Part shown: piece by piece, positions 63,443 through 64,000 of the stretch
Numbering within the stretch: position 1 is the stretch's first letter
How the letters are laid out: every line of letters begins with the position of its first letter
NCBI RefSeq assembly: GCF_023509475.1
Contig: NZ_JAKSDZ010000002.1
Coordinates: forward strand, 237,716-301,715
Source of the DNA: Aestuariirhabdus haliotis
GTDB lineage: Bacteria > Pseudomonadota > Gammaproteobacteria > Pseudomonadales > Aestuariirhabdaceae
Direction of reading: 5' to 3'
DNA length: 64,000 nucleotides
Notes under the pieces: model-generated
Databases searched by the model: none
Told to the model about the DNA's origin: nothing
Seen by the model: only the letters and a program-made list of their open reading frames with translations
Program-made: the position numbers and the translations under genes

Positions 63443-63814
63443 ATGATTCGACTACTTTTTTGCACTGCACTATTAAGCCTTAGTCTGCTCTCAGGGTGTG
63501 CTCAAATCGAGAAGCAGAACGCGGACTACCCGCTAACGGTCAATACCCAGGTCATCGGTAACCGTATTACTATCCGGATAAATTCAGCCAAAACGGGCCC
63601 CGTCAAGCAAGCCCAGGTCACCATCACTGACGATATTCGCCAGATCGTCTTTGACGAGCCGATGGGAAGCTCAGGAGTAATTCGTTTCCGGGTGCCCACC
63701 CTGGCAACAAAGCTAACCATCATCGTGGTTGATGCCGAGGGCAACAAAGGTCGAGCCATACTGATGGGCGACCAACTTAGGGAAAGCGAAGGCCGCAACC
63801 GACGCTGGTATTGA
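63443..63814 (+). CDS. Small putative lipoprotein (tandem paralogue 2)
   Basis: A 123-residue precursor with lipobox LSGC. It shares with its neighbour the pattern YPL-x-VNT-x-x-x-GNR, GPVKQAQ, LRFRVP/IRFRVP and VDxEGNxGR, with divergent C-terminal tails (here RESEGRNRRWY, basic). The pair looks like a tandem duplication that has since diverged. Function unknown. Confidence 0.8.
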   Translation: MIRLLFCTALLSLSLLSGCAQIEKQNADYPLTVNTQVIGNRITIRINSAKTGPVKQAQVTITDDIRQIVFDEPMGSSGVIRFRVPTLATKLTIIVVDAEGNKGRAILMGDQLRESEGRNRRWY

Positions 63815-63871
63815 TAAATCAATACCAGCAGGCTTTAAGGCACCTCTGATTAATTCAGAGAGATCTCTGCG

Positions 63872-63965
63872 GGTCCTAAAAATGGTTTTTATCAAGGCGA
63901 AGCTGGCCGTTCATGTCGAGACCTGGACAAGGGCTTCAACACCGAGAAAAACCATTTTTAGGACC
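63872..63965. repeat. 19-bp perfect inverted repeat at the right edge
   Basis: Arms 63872-63890 (GGTCCTAAAAATGGTTTTT) and 63947-63965 are exact reverse complements, flanking 56 bases. The sequence just before reads GGCACCTCTGATTAATTCAG, reminiscent of some insertion-sequence ends. No ORF lies inside, and the flanking sequence continues past the window. A dispersed repeat, miniature element or IS edge are the alternatives. Confidence 0.6.
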
Positions 63966-64000
63966 GCCCTACGGGGCTTTCGGGCGAATCCAGCCTCTTT

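Noticed and set aside
1..64000. CRISPR arrays, prophage genes, rRNA genes, toxin-antitoxin or defence systems
   Set aside because: No regular direct repeats, phage structural genes, rRNA sequence or recognisable defence proteins were found in the window.

Overview
The window is chromosomal DNA from a polar-flagellated gammaproteobacterium of the Pseudomonas / Marinobacter / Hahella type. The evidence is the gene order (motC-cheB-cheA-cheZ-cheY-fliA-fleN-flhF-flhA, then flhB-fliRQPONML, fliK, fliJIHGFE, fleRSQ, fliT-fliS-fliS-fliD-flaG-fliC, flgLKJIHGFEDCB, cheR-cheV, flgA-flgMN-flgZ) and the FleQ/FleSR/FleN/FlhF regulators, which are typical of Pseudomonas-like polar systems. A genus cannot be named from the sequence alone.

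Region 1 (1-50.4 kb) is one nearly complete flagellar and chemotaxis island. Everything from motC (cut by the left edge) to cheV lies on the minus strand; flgA, flgM, flgN and the PilZ gene flgZ diverge from cheV on the plus strand. The island encodes the export gate (FlhAB, FliOPQR), ATPase complex (FliHIJ), basal body, hook and rod (FliEF, FlgBCDEFGHIJ), switch (FliGMN), hook junction and filament (FlgKL, FliC, FliD, FlaG), chaperones (FliS x2, FliT, FlgN), chemotaxis core (CheA, B, R, V, Y, Z), polar placement and number control (FlhF, FleN) and the transcription cascade (FleQ, FleSR, FliA, FlgM). cheW, motD and the methyl-accepting receptors are not in the window.

Promoter motifs read by eye give a two-tier wiring plan. 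TGGC-N7-TTGC-type sigma-54 sites precede flhA, fliL, fliK, fliE (weak), fleSR, fliD, flgF, flgB and flgA. TAAAG-N14-GCCGATAA-type sigma-28 sites precede fliC, the second fliS plus fliT, flgKL, cheVR and flgMN. The flgA sigma-54 site and the cheV sigma-28 site overlap on opposite strands.

Region 2 (50.4-64 kb) is mixed housekeeping and accessory DNA: a pair of rSAM/selenodomain-type glycosyltransferases, tRNA-Arg(CCU), an EamA exporter, an M23 peptidase, a three-gene ABC transporter operon ending in an AttH/CrtC-like lipocalin protein, a solitary yidD, an unrecognised small ORF, a membrane/AsmA-like fusion protein, tag (3-methyladenine glycosylase I), a quinone oxidoreductase and two tandem paralogous small lipoproteins. 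A 19-bp perfect inverted repeat lies at the right edge.

The most interesting signal is in CheA. The linker between the HPt domain and the dimerisation/kinase core carries four copies of a short acidic helix motif that closely resembles the CheY-binding N-terminus of FliM and the CheY-binding C-terminus of CheZ, both encoded in the same window. No globular P2 domain is apparent. This suggests a tandem-peptide CheY docking array in place of P2.
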